DNA of 32,089 nucleotides, from assembly GCA_902478945.1 (NCBI GenBank), contig CABSMX010000011.1, forward strand, positions 1 to 32,089, written 5' to 3'. A model generated the notes under the pieces. It ran no database searches. It saw only the letters and a program-made list of their open reading frames with translations, and was not told the origin of the DNA. This DNA comes from an uncultured Collinsella sp. GTDB taxonomy: Bacteria; Actinomycetota; Coriobacteriia; Coriobacteriales; Coriobacteriaceae. Within the stretch, counting starts at the first letter, position 1; every line of letters starts with the position of its first letter. Made by a program: the position numbers and the translations under genes. Shown here one piece after another: positions 1 to 9,114 of this stretch.

Positions 1-19
1 AGATGTGTATAAGAGACAG
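1..19. other. Residual Nextera/Tn5 mosaic-end adapter (left)
   Basis: The first 19 bases, AGATGTGTATAAGAGACAG, are exactly the Tn5 mosaic end used in Nextera tagmentation libraries. This is library sequence, not genome. The open reading frame of the helicase runs through it without a stop, so any automatic gene call here would carry a false C-terminus. Confidence 0.97.
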
Positions 20-2054
<2,035 letters not shown>

Positions 2055-2253
2055 ATGTTGTTGTTCCTTATCTGCACGCGTCATGAGCGCGGCATGCGGC
2101 CGCGCGGGCGTGCTTGGTAGTGCGCTAATACATACAAAAACGAGTGCGCACAGAGAGGACGTTGCTCAGCACGCTGGCGATCGCTTTGGCAGCCCTATCA
2201 CGCGCCGTCCAGACGCAGCAGCTCTAAGCGATGGAGCAGATTCGCCGCCGGTT

Positions 2254-2259
2254 AGTATA
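2254..2259 (-). promoter_or_regulatory. Candidate -10 box of the helicase gene
   Basis: On the minus strand TATACT, preceded by GGG, is the best -10 match upstream of the helicase. No convincing -35 is seen at 17 bases. If real, it gives a leader of roughly 190 nt, which is common for cold-regulated helicase genes, but this is only a motif match. Confidence 0.3.
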
Positions 2260-2326
2260 CCCGTACTCCGTATGCCCCCACGTAAACCACAGATGACGGA
2301 GCAGGAGGAACGGGTCTGGACCGATC

Positions 2327-2624
2327 GTCTCAATCTGTAACAGTTACGGGGCAAAACCGGGTCTACACGTTACAGATCGAGACATTCAGTCAGCCCCTTG
2401 GCTAACATCTCGATCTGTAACAGTTACCGAGTAAATCGACCCGTAACTGTTACAGATCAAGACAAACCAATCCGTCTGAAGACAACATCTCGATCTGTAA
2501 CAGTTACGGAGCAAAACCAGCCCCAGATGTTACAGATTGAGACAGTTGAGTTGTCGGTCGAGGACCAATCTCGATCTGTAACAACTAGACCCCATATCCC
2601 CCGCCAGGTGTTACAGATCGAGAT
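2327..2624. repeat. Array of four 57-bp imperfect palindromes with 80-bp period
   Basis: Four units lie at 2327-2383, 2407-2463, 2487-2543 and 2568-2624. Each begins with RTCTCRATCTGTAAC and ends with the reverse complement, GTTACAGATYRAGAY, with 27 bases between the arms. Unit 2 has extended 16-bp perfect arms (2412-2427 and 2443-2458). Units 1 and 3 share a conserved centre, CAGTTACGGRGCAAAACC. Spacers of 23, 23 and 24 bp are unrelated in sequence. No gene is visible inside. It resembles a REP/BIME-type intergenic palindrome cluster or a string of RNA hairpins. The short plus- and minus-strand reading frames across it are consequences of the repeats, not genes. Confidence 0.85.
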
Positions 2625-2654
2625 AAACGTGCCGATCACCAAACCCGACAGGCC

Positions 2655-2697
2655 AAAAAAGACCGGACGTCCAGCCATCACAACTGGAACGTCCGGC
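2655..2697 (-). terminator. Rho-independent terminator of the acetyltransferase gene
   Basis: Read on the minus strand, a stem (2684-2696 pairing with 2663-2674, core CCGGACGT/ACGTCCGG with one bulge) is followed by TTTTTT (2655-2660). It lies about 47 bases past the acetyltransferase stop codon. Confidence 0.8.
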
Positions 2698-2743
2698 CCC
2701 GTCAAACATCAACTAGGGAAGCTGAACCAACAGATCGCAGCCT

Positions 2744-3292
2744 CTACTCTGCGTCCGGGTCCTTAAAGTTCTTGGGATCCAAGACCATGCAGGTGTAGGT
2801 GATGTCGTGTTCATCGTCGGGAATGGGTTCAAACCCGTTCTTGCCAAAGAAGTCGATGAGCAGATGTGCGAGCTTAATCGGATCCGCATCAGGATCGTCA
2901 AAGAGATATTCGCTCAGATCCAGGAATGCAGGCTCCTGATGGCCCTCGCTCTCCCAGTATCCCAACAGGGCGTCGTGCACCAGGCGCGCGCCATAGCCGT
3001 TACCGCGGTAGTCGGGGTCAACATACACATGGCTCAGAAACGTCGCCAGGTACTTGTTGAGCGGGTGCTCCGTAACGGCATCCGGCAGGTCGGGGTCATC
3101 TGAACCGCCCGTTACGCAAAAACCGACCAGCTCATCATCGGCAAAGACGCCCCAGAGGTAACAGTTCTCCTCGTCCTCGTCCTCAACATAGTCCGCCCAC
3201 GCGTCATAGACCTCGTAGCCCGACTGCTCGTCCAGATCGACCATATCGTCGACGTCGTCGGGACCCAAAGCCCTTACTTCAACTTCAGCCAT
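2744..3292 (-). CDS. GNAT-family N-acetyltransferase
   Basis: A 182-residue acetyltransferase-fold protein, presumed to move an acetyl group from acetyl-CoA to an amine; the substrate cannot be read from the sequence. The acetyl-CoA loop is visible at about residues 91-105 as VDPDYRGNGYGARLV (R/Q-x-x-G-x-G/A signature), preceded by the expected strands (YLWGVFADDELVGFCV). The protein is unusually acidic, rich in Asp/Glu throughout. The ATG at 3292 has an AAGGACAGGACA ribosome site just upstream. It has its own promoter of the shared type (site at 3328-3365) and its own terminator (2655-2697), so it is a single-gene unit in the window-wide regulon. A role in modifying a regulon component is possible but purely inferred. 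Confidence 0.85.
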   Translation of the reverse strand: MAEVEVRALGPDDVDDMVDLDEQSGYEVYDAWADYVEDEDEENCYLWGVFADDELVGFCVTGGSDDPDLPDAVTEHPLNKYLATFLSHVYVDPDYRGNGYGARLVHDALLGYWESEGHQEPAFLDLSEYLFDDPDADPIKLAHLLIDFFGKNGFEPIPDDEHDITYTCMVLDPKNFKDPDAE

Positions 3293-3327
3293 TGTCCTGT
3301 CCTTTCTCTCGCTTTCAGGACAACCCG

Positions 3328-3365
3328 AGCATACGCCGCTGTCCAGATAACCTGTTGCGCAACAT
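3328..3365 (-). promoter_or_regulatory. Regulon promoter 1: palindrome plus -10, acetyltransferase gene
   Basis: On the minus strand ATGTTGCGCAAC (palindromic core 3354-3363) is followed by exactly 20 bases and the hexamer TATGCT (3328-3333). The start codon lies 35 bases further on. Same layout as the six other sites in this window. Confidence 0.75.
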
Positions 3366-3388
3366 CGGAAACTGCGTCAATACCGCCG

Positions 3389-3934
3389 TTAACGGCGACG
3401 ACGCCTCAGGGCAACGCATGCAACGACAATCGCCAGCAACACCAAACCCTGAAAATTGATGCGGCTTATAGCGAAGCCCGAAGGAACAATAAAACTGTCA
3501 TAGAACATGTCGAGCAGGCCGATAAACACCAGAAACGCGATGAAGATCCAGAACACGCGACTCCTTAAAATGGGAGTAAACATGTCGAGCACCGAACCGC
3601 CCGAGGAAGAGCCCTGATAGCCAATCAAATCAAACGGCTCATCCTTTTCCACCTCGTCGGCATCGCTCGAAGCGCCTGAAGACTCGGACTCCAAATCGCG
3701 ACGATCCGTCCAATACCCGGGCACATGGTCGCGCTCACCAAGGTACTCACCGTTTTTGACCACCGGCTCAAACAACATGGCACTCGAAAGATCCTCGAGC
3801 TCCTCGCGAATCAACTGGTCGGTGCGAGCGTCATGAGGCTCCTCGAGCTCGCACTCAAGCTCGTACATATGCTCCATAACCCGCTCGTAGTCCTCTTCAG
3901 ACATATCGTCATCGTAATAGGAGTTCCCGCTCAT
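3389..3934 (-). CDS. Acidic protein with C-terminal membrane hairpin, unknown function
   Basis: A 181-residue protein I do not recognise. Residues 1 to about 115 are soluble and strongly acidic (YYDDDMSEEDYE, ELECELEEPHD). Two hydrophobic segments follow at about 125-145 (VFWIFIAFLVFIGLLDMFY) and 155-175 (INFQGLVLLAIVVACVAL), and the chain ends in RRRRR, which suggests the last segment leaves the tail in the cytoplasm by the positive-inside rule. The ATG at 3934 is used; the gene lies head-to-head with the triple-repeat gene and has its own regulon promoter (3979-4016). A perfect 14-bp palindrome, CGCCGTTAACGGCG (3384-3397), overlaps the stop codon without a T-run. Function unknown; a membrane component of the same system is the simplest guess. 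Confidence 0.75.
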   Translation of the reverse strand: MSGNSYYDDDMSEEDYERVMEHMYELECELEEPHDARTDQLIREELEDLSSAMLFEPVVKNGEYLGERDHVPGYWTDRRDLESESSGASSDADEVEKDEPFDLIGYQGSSSGGSVLDMFTPILRSRVFWIFIAFLVFIGLLDMFYDSFIVPSGFAISRINFQGLVLLAIVVACVALRRRRR

Positions 3935-3978
3935 CGTTCATCCCTCATTCAAGAACCGAATCCCTTTTGGACAACTCA

Positions 3979-4016
3979 AGTGTAGAAATCCATACCGAGC
4001 AGACGTTGCGCAACAT
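3979..4016 (-). promoter_or_regulatory. Regulon promoter 2: minus-strand side of the divergent pair
   Basis: On the minus strand ATGTTGCGCAAC (core 4005-4014), then 20 bases, then TACACT (3979-3984), then 44 bases to the ATG at 3934. Paired back-to-back with the plus-strand site at 4093-4130, with palindrome centres 90 bp apart. Confidence 0.75.
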
Positions 4017-4092
4017 TGCCGGGAACGAGACGGATCCGCTCTCAAAACGCCTCGGGACAAACCGTTCCGCATTGCAATTTGCGCACTCGCGG

Positions 4093-4130
4093 ATGTTGCG
4101 CAACGTTCTCGCCCATCGGGGCGGTAGCGT
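4093..4130 (+). promoter_or_regulatory. Regulon promoter 3: triple-repeat gene
   Basis: ATGTTGCGCAAC (core 4095-4104), 20 bases, TAGCGT (4125-4130), then 70 bases to the ATG at 4201. The -10 is weak, but its spacing matches the other sites exactly. Confidence 0.7.
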
Positions 4131-4200
4131 TCGAGTTAGCAAAGCCACGAGCCCTAAAACCCGGGATCGTCGGCTTCCACCGCATACGAAAGAAGGAACG

Positions 4201-7200
4201 ATGGACGAGATTTTTGAGCATCTACTTCAAGATACCGACCGCGGGATCTCGATCAACCAGATTGTCAATCGCATCGTGTTTCCCAACCACGATATCTGCA
4301 TGCAGGCCAAAGCTGCCCTGGAGCGAGACTATGGCGAGTTCTGCTTTGCTGCCGTGATCCCCGATTACGAGGACTTCCAGCACATGGATCCGACCGACGC
4401 CATCAATGCCGCCCTGGAAACCTGCGGGTCCGACGGCGAAGAGGTCACCAACGTCGTCTGGGGCTACAACTCACTCCAGTACGAATACAACGGCATCCCC
4501 TCGCTGGAGGTTGCCAAGACTATCTCCAAGATGATCGGCGTTCCCGTCTACTACGAGTACACCGATGCCGATGAGATCGCCGCCGGCGCCGTGATCGCCG
4601 ATGCGCAGGGCGATAGCGTCTCGTTTGCAAACGTGGTCGACAAGAGCTGCTGGGTGTATTTCCCGGAGGGGTTCGACGGCGCCACCGACACCCTGTTCCG
4701 CTGCGGCATGGGAACCATGTCCATGCCCGACGGAAGCCAAAAGTACTTTGAGGACACCACCGACCCCATCATGCGTTCGTATGCGCAGCGCGGAAACGTG
4801 TCCCTGTACTTCGACTTTCTCAAGGACCAGTTTGGCGCCCAAGAGGAGCCCCAGCCGGCGCCCTCGCGCAAAAAATCGTCTTCTGCGGCAAGCAAACGCA
4901 AAAAGAAGTCGACCAAGACGCAGGAGGTCGCAACCGCCACCATGGACGCATCGGACGTTGACGTGCTCTTTAGCCATCTAATCGAAGAGACAGGCGGTCA
5001 GATCCAGCCCCAAAGGGTCATTAACCGCATCGTCTTTCCCGGACACAATGCTTGCATGCAGGTAAAGGAGACCCTGGAACAGGAATTTGGCGGCTTTTCG
5101 CTCGCCACGCTGATACCCGCAATCTCCGACCTTGGCGATTTAAGCCAGCCGCAAAACGCCGCCATGTGCATCCATATCTGTGGCGCCCTAGGCGGACGGA
5201 CATTCAACGAGATGTGGGGCTACAACTCGCTTCAATACGAATACGACGGCATCCCGCTGCTGCGAGCTGCAAAGGCGCTCGCCGCCCTGCTCGGGGCGCC
5301 CGTTTATTACGAGTACGTAGTGACCGACGGCTACAAGGCCGGAGCATGGCTAGCCGATCCCGATGACGACGACGTCTCGTTTGCGGCAAGCCTCACTAAA
5401 AGCCAGTGGACGTTCTTCCCCGACAACAGCCAGTACCGAGATGCCACGGCAGTTCGTTGCGGCGTGGCGACCGTCACGCTTTCCGTGACCCAAAATGGCG
5501 TGCCCCAGGACCGCGAGGTCTCGTTTGCGGACACGTTCAATCCCATCATGCAAAAGCTGGCAACCCGCGGGACCGTCTCCATGTATCTCGACCTGATCAA
5601 TGCAAACTACAGCTCGTTTGCAGACCCATCGGACGATGACGACGAAGACGAGGATGACGAGCCCCAGGCAGAGTCCGATGCCCAGGCATCGGGCAACGTC
5701 TACATGTCCCAGGCCATGGGCGCGATGACGTTTCGCATCGTCTTTCCCAATCATGACTGCTGCGAGTATATCCGCGATGATCTCGACAAGTGCTTTGGCG
5801 GGTTCTCGCTCCAGGCGATTTGCGGCACACCCGACGGTACGTTTGACTCACCCGATGAAGTCCTGTCCACCATGGCAGGCCACGGAATCCCCGATGACGC
5901 AACCGATGTCGAATGGGGCTATAACTCCGTGCGCTATCGCGTGGCGCACTCCGTGCCCAACGCCGTCGTTCTCGAGGCGCTCGTCCGGCACTACAAAATT
6001 CCGCTATACGTCGAGTATTTCGATGAGCTAAAACGCGCGACCGGCGCTGCCATTACGATCCCCGACATAGCAAACCCGACCGCATTCGTCCCCGGCACAC
6101 TCGGCTGCAAAGAGCAGATGTACTTTGACCACGGCAGCGACAACGAAGGCTACGTTGCACTTCGATGCGGCTACTGCCAGGCAGTCTCCGATGATGGCAA
6201 AACGCGCATTTCCTTTGTCGACGACCCATCGCAGTCGGTCATGGCGGAAATGGCAGAAGAAGCATCGGTCGGAGTCTACGTTAGGCTGCTTAAAAAATTC
6301 GATCTTGAGCAAGTTCTCCCCGCTGGATATCAGAAACCGGCCTCGCGTCCCGCCGCAAGTTCCAAAAAGAACACCTCGACCTCCTCGGCAGAAAAATCGA
6401 AAATCAGTCTGTGGATGAACCCCATTGCAGAAAAGCACGTCTGGAACTCCCTCGATGCCTACGGTCAAAAGCAGGGCAAGCAAAATGACATGAACATGTT
6501 CTTTTTGGAGCCGCTCTATCGCGGCGGCGACCAGATCCGCGACCCATTTGGATTTGCCACAGGCCGCAAACCTATGCCGGCTTATGCAAGCCACCAGGCG
6601 CACCGCAAGGTTATCGACGCCGCCCTCACTACCGACATAGAAGTCGGCGCGCTTGTCGCGGGGCTTCTCGGCCAAGACCTGCTGACATCCGAAGAGCTCA
6701 ACGCGCTGCACCGCGACATCGAGCTCAAGGCCCAAGGCACAAGCGCCATCGCCACCGGAAGAGGCGCCGCACTCGAAAGCCGTTGCGACTCGGTTTGCTA
6801 CCTTATTGCAAAGCTCCGGAGCCATGACGGCGACAATAGCCATCGCTTTATGATGTGGATGGCGGACACCAACCAAGCCGTACGCGTAAAGTTCTACGGC
6901 GAGGCGCCGGCAATCGGCGCGCCCTTTACGTGCCGCTTTAGCGTAGTGGAAAATGACGTCATTACGTACTGGATGCCCGTCGAGGGCGAGAAGGGCTTCT
7001 CTCGCTATAAGCAGATTCCCGAGGGAGGACGCATCGACGTCTCCGCGGCAAAGAGCGACTCTGCCGCCATGAGCGCCCTGCGCAAGGCCAACGCGATGTT
7101 CCTTAAGGCGTGCGGACTCAAGCAGACCGCACCGTCCAAAACGCGCATGACCCCGGAGCAGTCGCAACGATTTAGCGAGCTGCGAGAGAAACTGGGCCGT

Positions 7201-7590
7201 AAAACGGGTTATGCCCTTACGGTGCTCTTCTCGCGCTGCGTACTCTGCAGCGCCGAAGCCGACCGATTCCTCGAGCTCATGGAGCACGCCGCTGCCGCGC
7301 ACGATCGTGGAGAGGTGATCGACGTCGACGATACCGAGGTCGTAGAGCACAAGGCCGTTTACATGGTTGGCCCGATCTCTACCGAGGATGGTACTTGTCA
7401 GCTCTACAACCCCAACACCGTCAACTTTGAGGACTTTAGGTTCCAGCCCAACCTGCTCGAAGACTTCCATACCGACCTGCCCCGTGCCGGCAGCTTTATC
7501 AACATTGCAACGAGCGTCGTTGAGTCGGACGTCATCGCCGCCTGGGCGGGCTACAACCCGGGCAACGCCCAGCGCTCGGCGCGCTACTAG
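4201..7590 (+). CDS. Large protein with three internal repeats, unknown function
   Basis: A 1129-residue protein of no family I recognise. It contains three diverged copies of a roughly 200-residue domain, at about 15-215, 268-475 and 505-700. Each shows NRIVFPNHD or a variant, then CMQ-x-K-x-x-LE, WGYNSLQYEY (WGYNSVRYRV in copy 3), P-V-YYEY, a conserved RCG and a closing D-P-I-M / VSxYxxL block. Copies 1 and 2 are joined by a Lys/Ser-rich linker and copies 2 and 3 by a highly acidic linker. A separate C-terminal region (about 732-1129) is unrelated to the repeats. No signal peptide or membrane segment is seen. The reading frame is open from 3967, but the ATG at 4201 has GAAAGAAGGAACG directly before it and lies downstream of the predicted promoter, so I choose 4201. 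It is the first gene of the plus-strand block. Confidence 0.85.
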   Translation: MDEIFEHLLQDTDRGISINQIVNRIVFPNHDICMQAKAALERDYGEFCFAAVIPDYEDFQHMDPTDAINAALETCGSDGEEVTNVVWGYNSLQYEYNGIPSLEVAKTISKMIGVPVYYEYTDADEIAAGAVIADAQGDSVSFANVVDKSCWVYFPEGFDGATDTLFRCGMGTMSMPDGSQKYFEDTTDPIMRSYAQRGNVSLYFDFLKDQFGAQEEPQPAPSRKKSSSAASKRKKKSTKTQEVATATMDASDVDVLFSHLIEETGGQIQPQRVINRIVFPGHNACMQVKETLEQEFGGFSLATLIPAISDLGDLSQPQNAAMCIHICGALGGRTFNEMWGYNSLQYEYDGIPLLRAAKALAALLGAPVYYEYVVTDGYKAGAWLADPDDDDVSFAASLTKSQWTFFPDNSQYRDATAVRCGVATVTLSVTQNGVPQDREVSFADTFNPIMQKLATRGTVSMYLDLINANYSSFADPSDDDDEDEDDEPQAESDAQASGNVYMSQAMGAMTFRIVFPNHDCCEYIRDDLDKCFGGFSLQAICGTPDGTFDSPDEVLSTMAGHGIPDDATDVEWGYNSVRYRVAHSVPNAVVLEALVRHYKIPLYVEYFDELKRATGAAITIPDIANPTAFVPGTLGCKEQMYFDHGSDNEGYVALRCGYCQAVSDDGKTRISFVDDPSQSVMAEMAEEASVGVYVRLLKKFDLEQVLPAGYQKPASRPAASSKKNTSTSSAEKSKISLWMNPIAEKHVWNSLDAYGQKQGKQNDMNMFFLEPLYRGGDQIRDPFGFATGRKPMPAYASHQAHRKVIDAALTTDIEVGALVAGLLGQDLLTSEELNALHRDIELKAQGTSAIATGRGAALESRCDSVCYLIAKLRSHDGDNSHRFMMWMADTNQAVRVKFYGEAPAIGAPFTCRFSVVENDVITYWMPVEGEKGFSRYKQIPEGGRIDVSAAKSDSAAMSALRKANAMFLKACGLKQTAPSKTRMTPEQSQRFSELREKLGRKTGYALTVLFSRCVLCSAEADRFLELMEHAAAAHDRGEVIDVDDTEVVEHKAVYMVGPISTEDGTCQLYNPNTVNFEDFRFQPNLLEDFHTDLPRAGSFINIATSVVESDVIAAWAGYNPGNAQRSARY

Positions 7591-7665
7591 AGAGCGATTG
7601 GCACGACCAAGCCATGTATCTGTTGCGCGGCATCGCCCCTGGACGTCGAACCGCACCGTCCGCGA

Positions 7666-7702
7666 TGTTGCGCAACAGAATGCAACGCAGGCGGCCTAGT
7701 AT
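7666..7702 (+). promoter_or_regulatory. Regulon promoter 4: 423-residue/channel/TIR operon
   Basis: ATGTTGCGCAAC (core 7667-7676), 20 bases, TAGTAT (7697-7702), then 80 bases to the ATG at 7783. A degenerate copy of the core, GTTGCGCGGC, lies at 7622-7631 but has no matching -10. Confidence 0.75.
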
Positions 7703-7782
7703 GCGAAGTAACAGGCGCGCGCAGGTCAGACGCATCGAATCTGGCCTTCGCGCGCAACACAAATCATCGCAGGGAGCACACC

Positions 7783-9054
7783 ATGGCGCGTGACACATCA
7801 AACGTTCCGGTTGTTAACTTGCCGCTCGCTTACAAGTTCGACGGCAACGGCAACATCATCCAGAAAGTCTTTTTTGGCGTAAATGCGGTATTCGGCCCCG
7901 TCTGGTACTGGTGGTACTTCAAAAGCAATCGTGATCCCAACTTTTGGCTCGGTGACAGCGAAATGGACGGCTATGATCCCGATGAATGCTCTACCGAGTT
8001 CCTGCACCGCATGGATAACTTTACGCCCGAGGAGAGCTGCAACCTCTTTGAAGTCGCAAAGTATTGCGACCGCATGACGGGTGTTACCGTCTTTGACGTC
8101 GTAAACGGGCGAAATGTAAACGAGCGACACCTGGATGACTACTACACCGGCTACGACCTTGGCATCGAAGATGATGACGAGGACGAAGAAGACGACACAG
8201 ACATCGAGATGGAGTTTGAAGGGCAACCTGTTAGCCCCCAGCCGATGCGCGTATGCGACGAGGGCCCCTGCCAGTATATGCTGCCGCCCGTTTTAAACTG
8301 CGGAACGGACGACGGTTCTGGCTACGAGGTCGAGATTCCCTTGCGCGCCAAAACGACCAAGAGCGGTACTCCGCAGGAGCGACTATCGTTCTATATCCCC
8401 GCCGACGTCGCCGTACAGTGGTTCCGCGAGGTCACGGACGAGCCGCAGGCCGACTACCAACTGTTCCAAACTGTTTGGATGGATCGGGCCAATCGTCTTG
8501 AGAACCCGCACTTTGTCGACCACCTGTTTTCCTATGCGTTTTGGCAGGAGCGACTGCTGCGCATCCTGCACTACACGTACAAACGTGGCAAGGTGCAGAG
8601 TGCGCGCATCGTTGCCGATTACGAAGGCGATGCCGCCGAGTTTATTGGTAAGCACTATCCGGAGACCGAGGTCATCGGTCATCAGGGCAACGAGAACGCC
8701 TTTGAAACGGGAGCCGCCTATCTGGTGGACCTCACGCTGGACTACAAATACAAGGGCGACAAGCTTGTCGAGAAAAAGACGTTCTCGGTCCTTGGCAACT
8801 TTGGACGCGAATGGTATCGACTCTTTAGCGGCAATCCCAACGCCACCGTTGATGATTTCTATGCATGGTGCGAGCAAACCGACACCTACGAGCCCCTACG
8901 TCAGGCAGCCGAAACCGCCGGCGCAATCGTTCAGTACACCACCTACGGACTAAAGGACGGCAAACTCACCAGCAAGCGCACCGAAGACCACCAAGGCCGC
9001 ACCAATGTCGAGATTAACGAGGCGGCCGAGCTGAGGGATCGCATGCTTACGTAG
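7783..9054 (+). CDS. Protein with a duplicated aromatic-rich domain, unknown function
   Basis: A 423-residue soluble protein I do not recognise. An internal duplication is visible: near residues 15-70 (LAYKFDGNGNIIQKVFFG, then FGPVWYWWYF) and near 325-385 (LDYKYKGDKLVEKKTFSV, then FGREWYRLFS). Both copies share the pattern YK-x-x-G-(N/D)-x-(I/L)-(I/V)-x-K, then FG-x-x-WY. The two are separated by a highly acidic run (about 128-145) and a central region. No membrane segment or catalytic motif is evident. An AGGGAG ribosome site lies seven bases before the ATG. It heads a plus-strand operon with the channel/RyR gene and the TIR gene, under its own regulon promoter. Confidence 0.8.
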   Translation: MARDTSNVPVVNLPLAYKFDGNGNIIQKVFFGVNAVFGPVWYWWYFKSNRDPNFWLGDSEMDGYDPDECSTEFLHRMDNFTPEESCNLFEVAKYCDRMTGVTVFDVVNGRNVNERHLDDYYTGYDLGIEDDDEDEEDDTDIEMEFEGQPVSPQPMRVCDEGPCQYMLPPVLNCGTDDGSGYEVEIPLRAKTTKSGTPQERLSFYIPADVAVQWFREVTDEPQADYQLFQTVWMDRANRLENPHFVDHLFSYAFWQERLLRILHYTYKRGKVQSARIVADYEGDAAEFIGKHYPETEVIGHQGNENAFETGAAYLVDLTLDYKYKGDKLVEKKTFSVLGNFGREWYRLFSGNPNATVDDFYAWCEQTDTYEPLRQAAETAGAIVQYTTYGLKDGKLTSKRTEDHQGRTNVEINEAAELRDRMLT

Positions 9055-9114
9055 GCGGCAATGGGCCCAGTTCACGTTATCCGTTCATCTCTATACTCAC
9101 AGGAGGTACCTACT

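Noticed and set aside
2327..2624. CRISPR array
   Set aside because: The units are palindromes of 57 bp with variable centres, spacers are only 23-24 bp, and no cas gene is nearby.
3967..4200. Upstream extension of the triple-repeat gene
   Set aside because: This part contains both divergent promoter sites, and the ATG at 4201 has a good ribosome site.
7621..7632. Second regulon site TGTTGCGCGGCA before the 423-residue gene
   Set aside because: Two core positions differ and no -10 hexamer lies 20 bases away in a useful direction.
6028..7656. 542-residue minus-strand open frame opposite the triple-repeat gene
   Set aside because: A shadow of the GC-rich plus-strand gene with no ribosome site and no recognisable domain; the plus-strand protein has clear internal repeats.
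9061..9114. ATG at 9061 as start of the channel protein
   Set aside because: No ribosome site precedes it, while AGGAGG sits at the ideal distance before the in-frame TTG at 9115, directly ahead of the first membrane segment.
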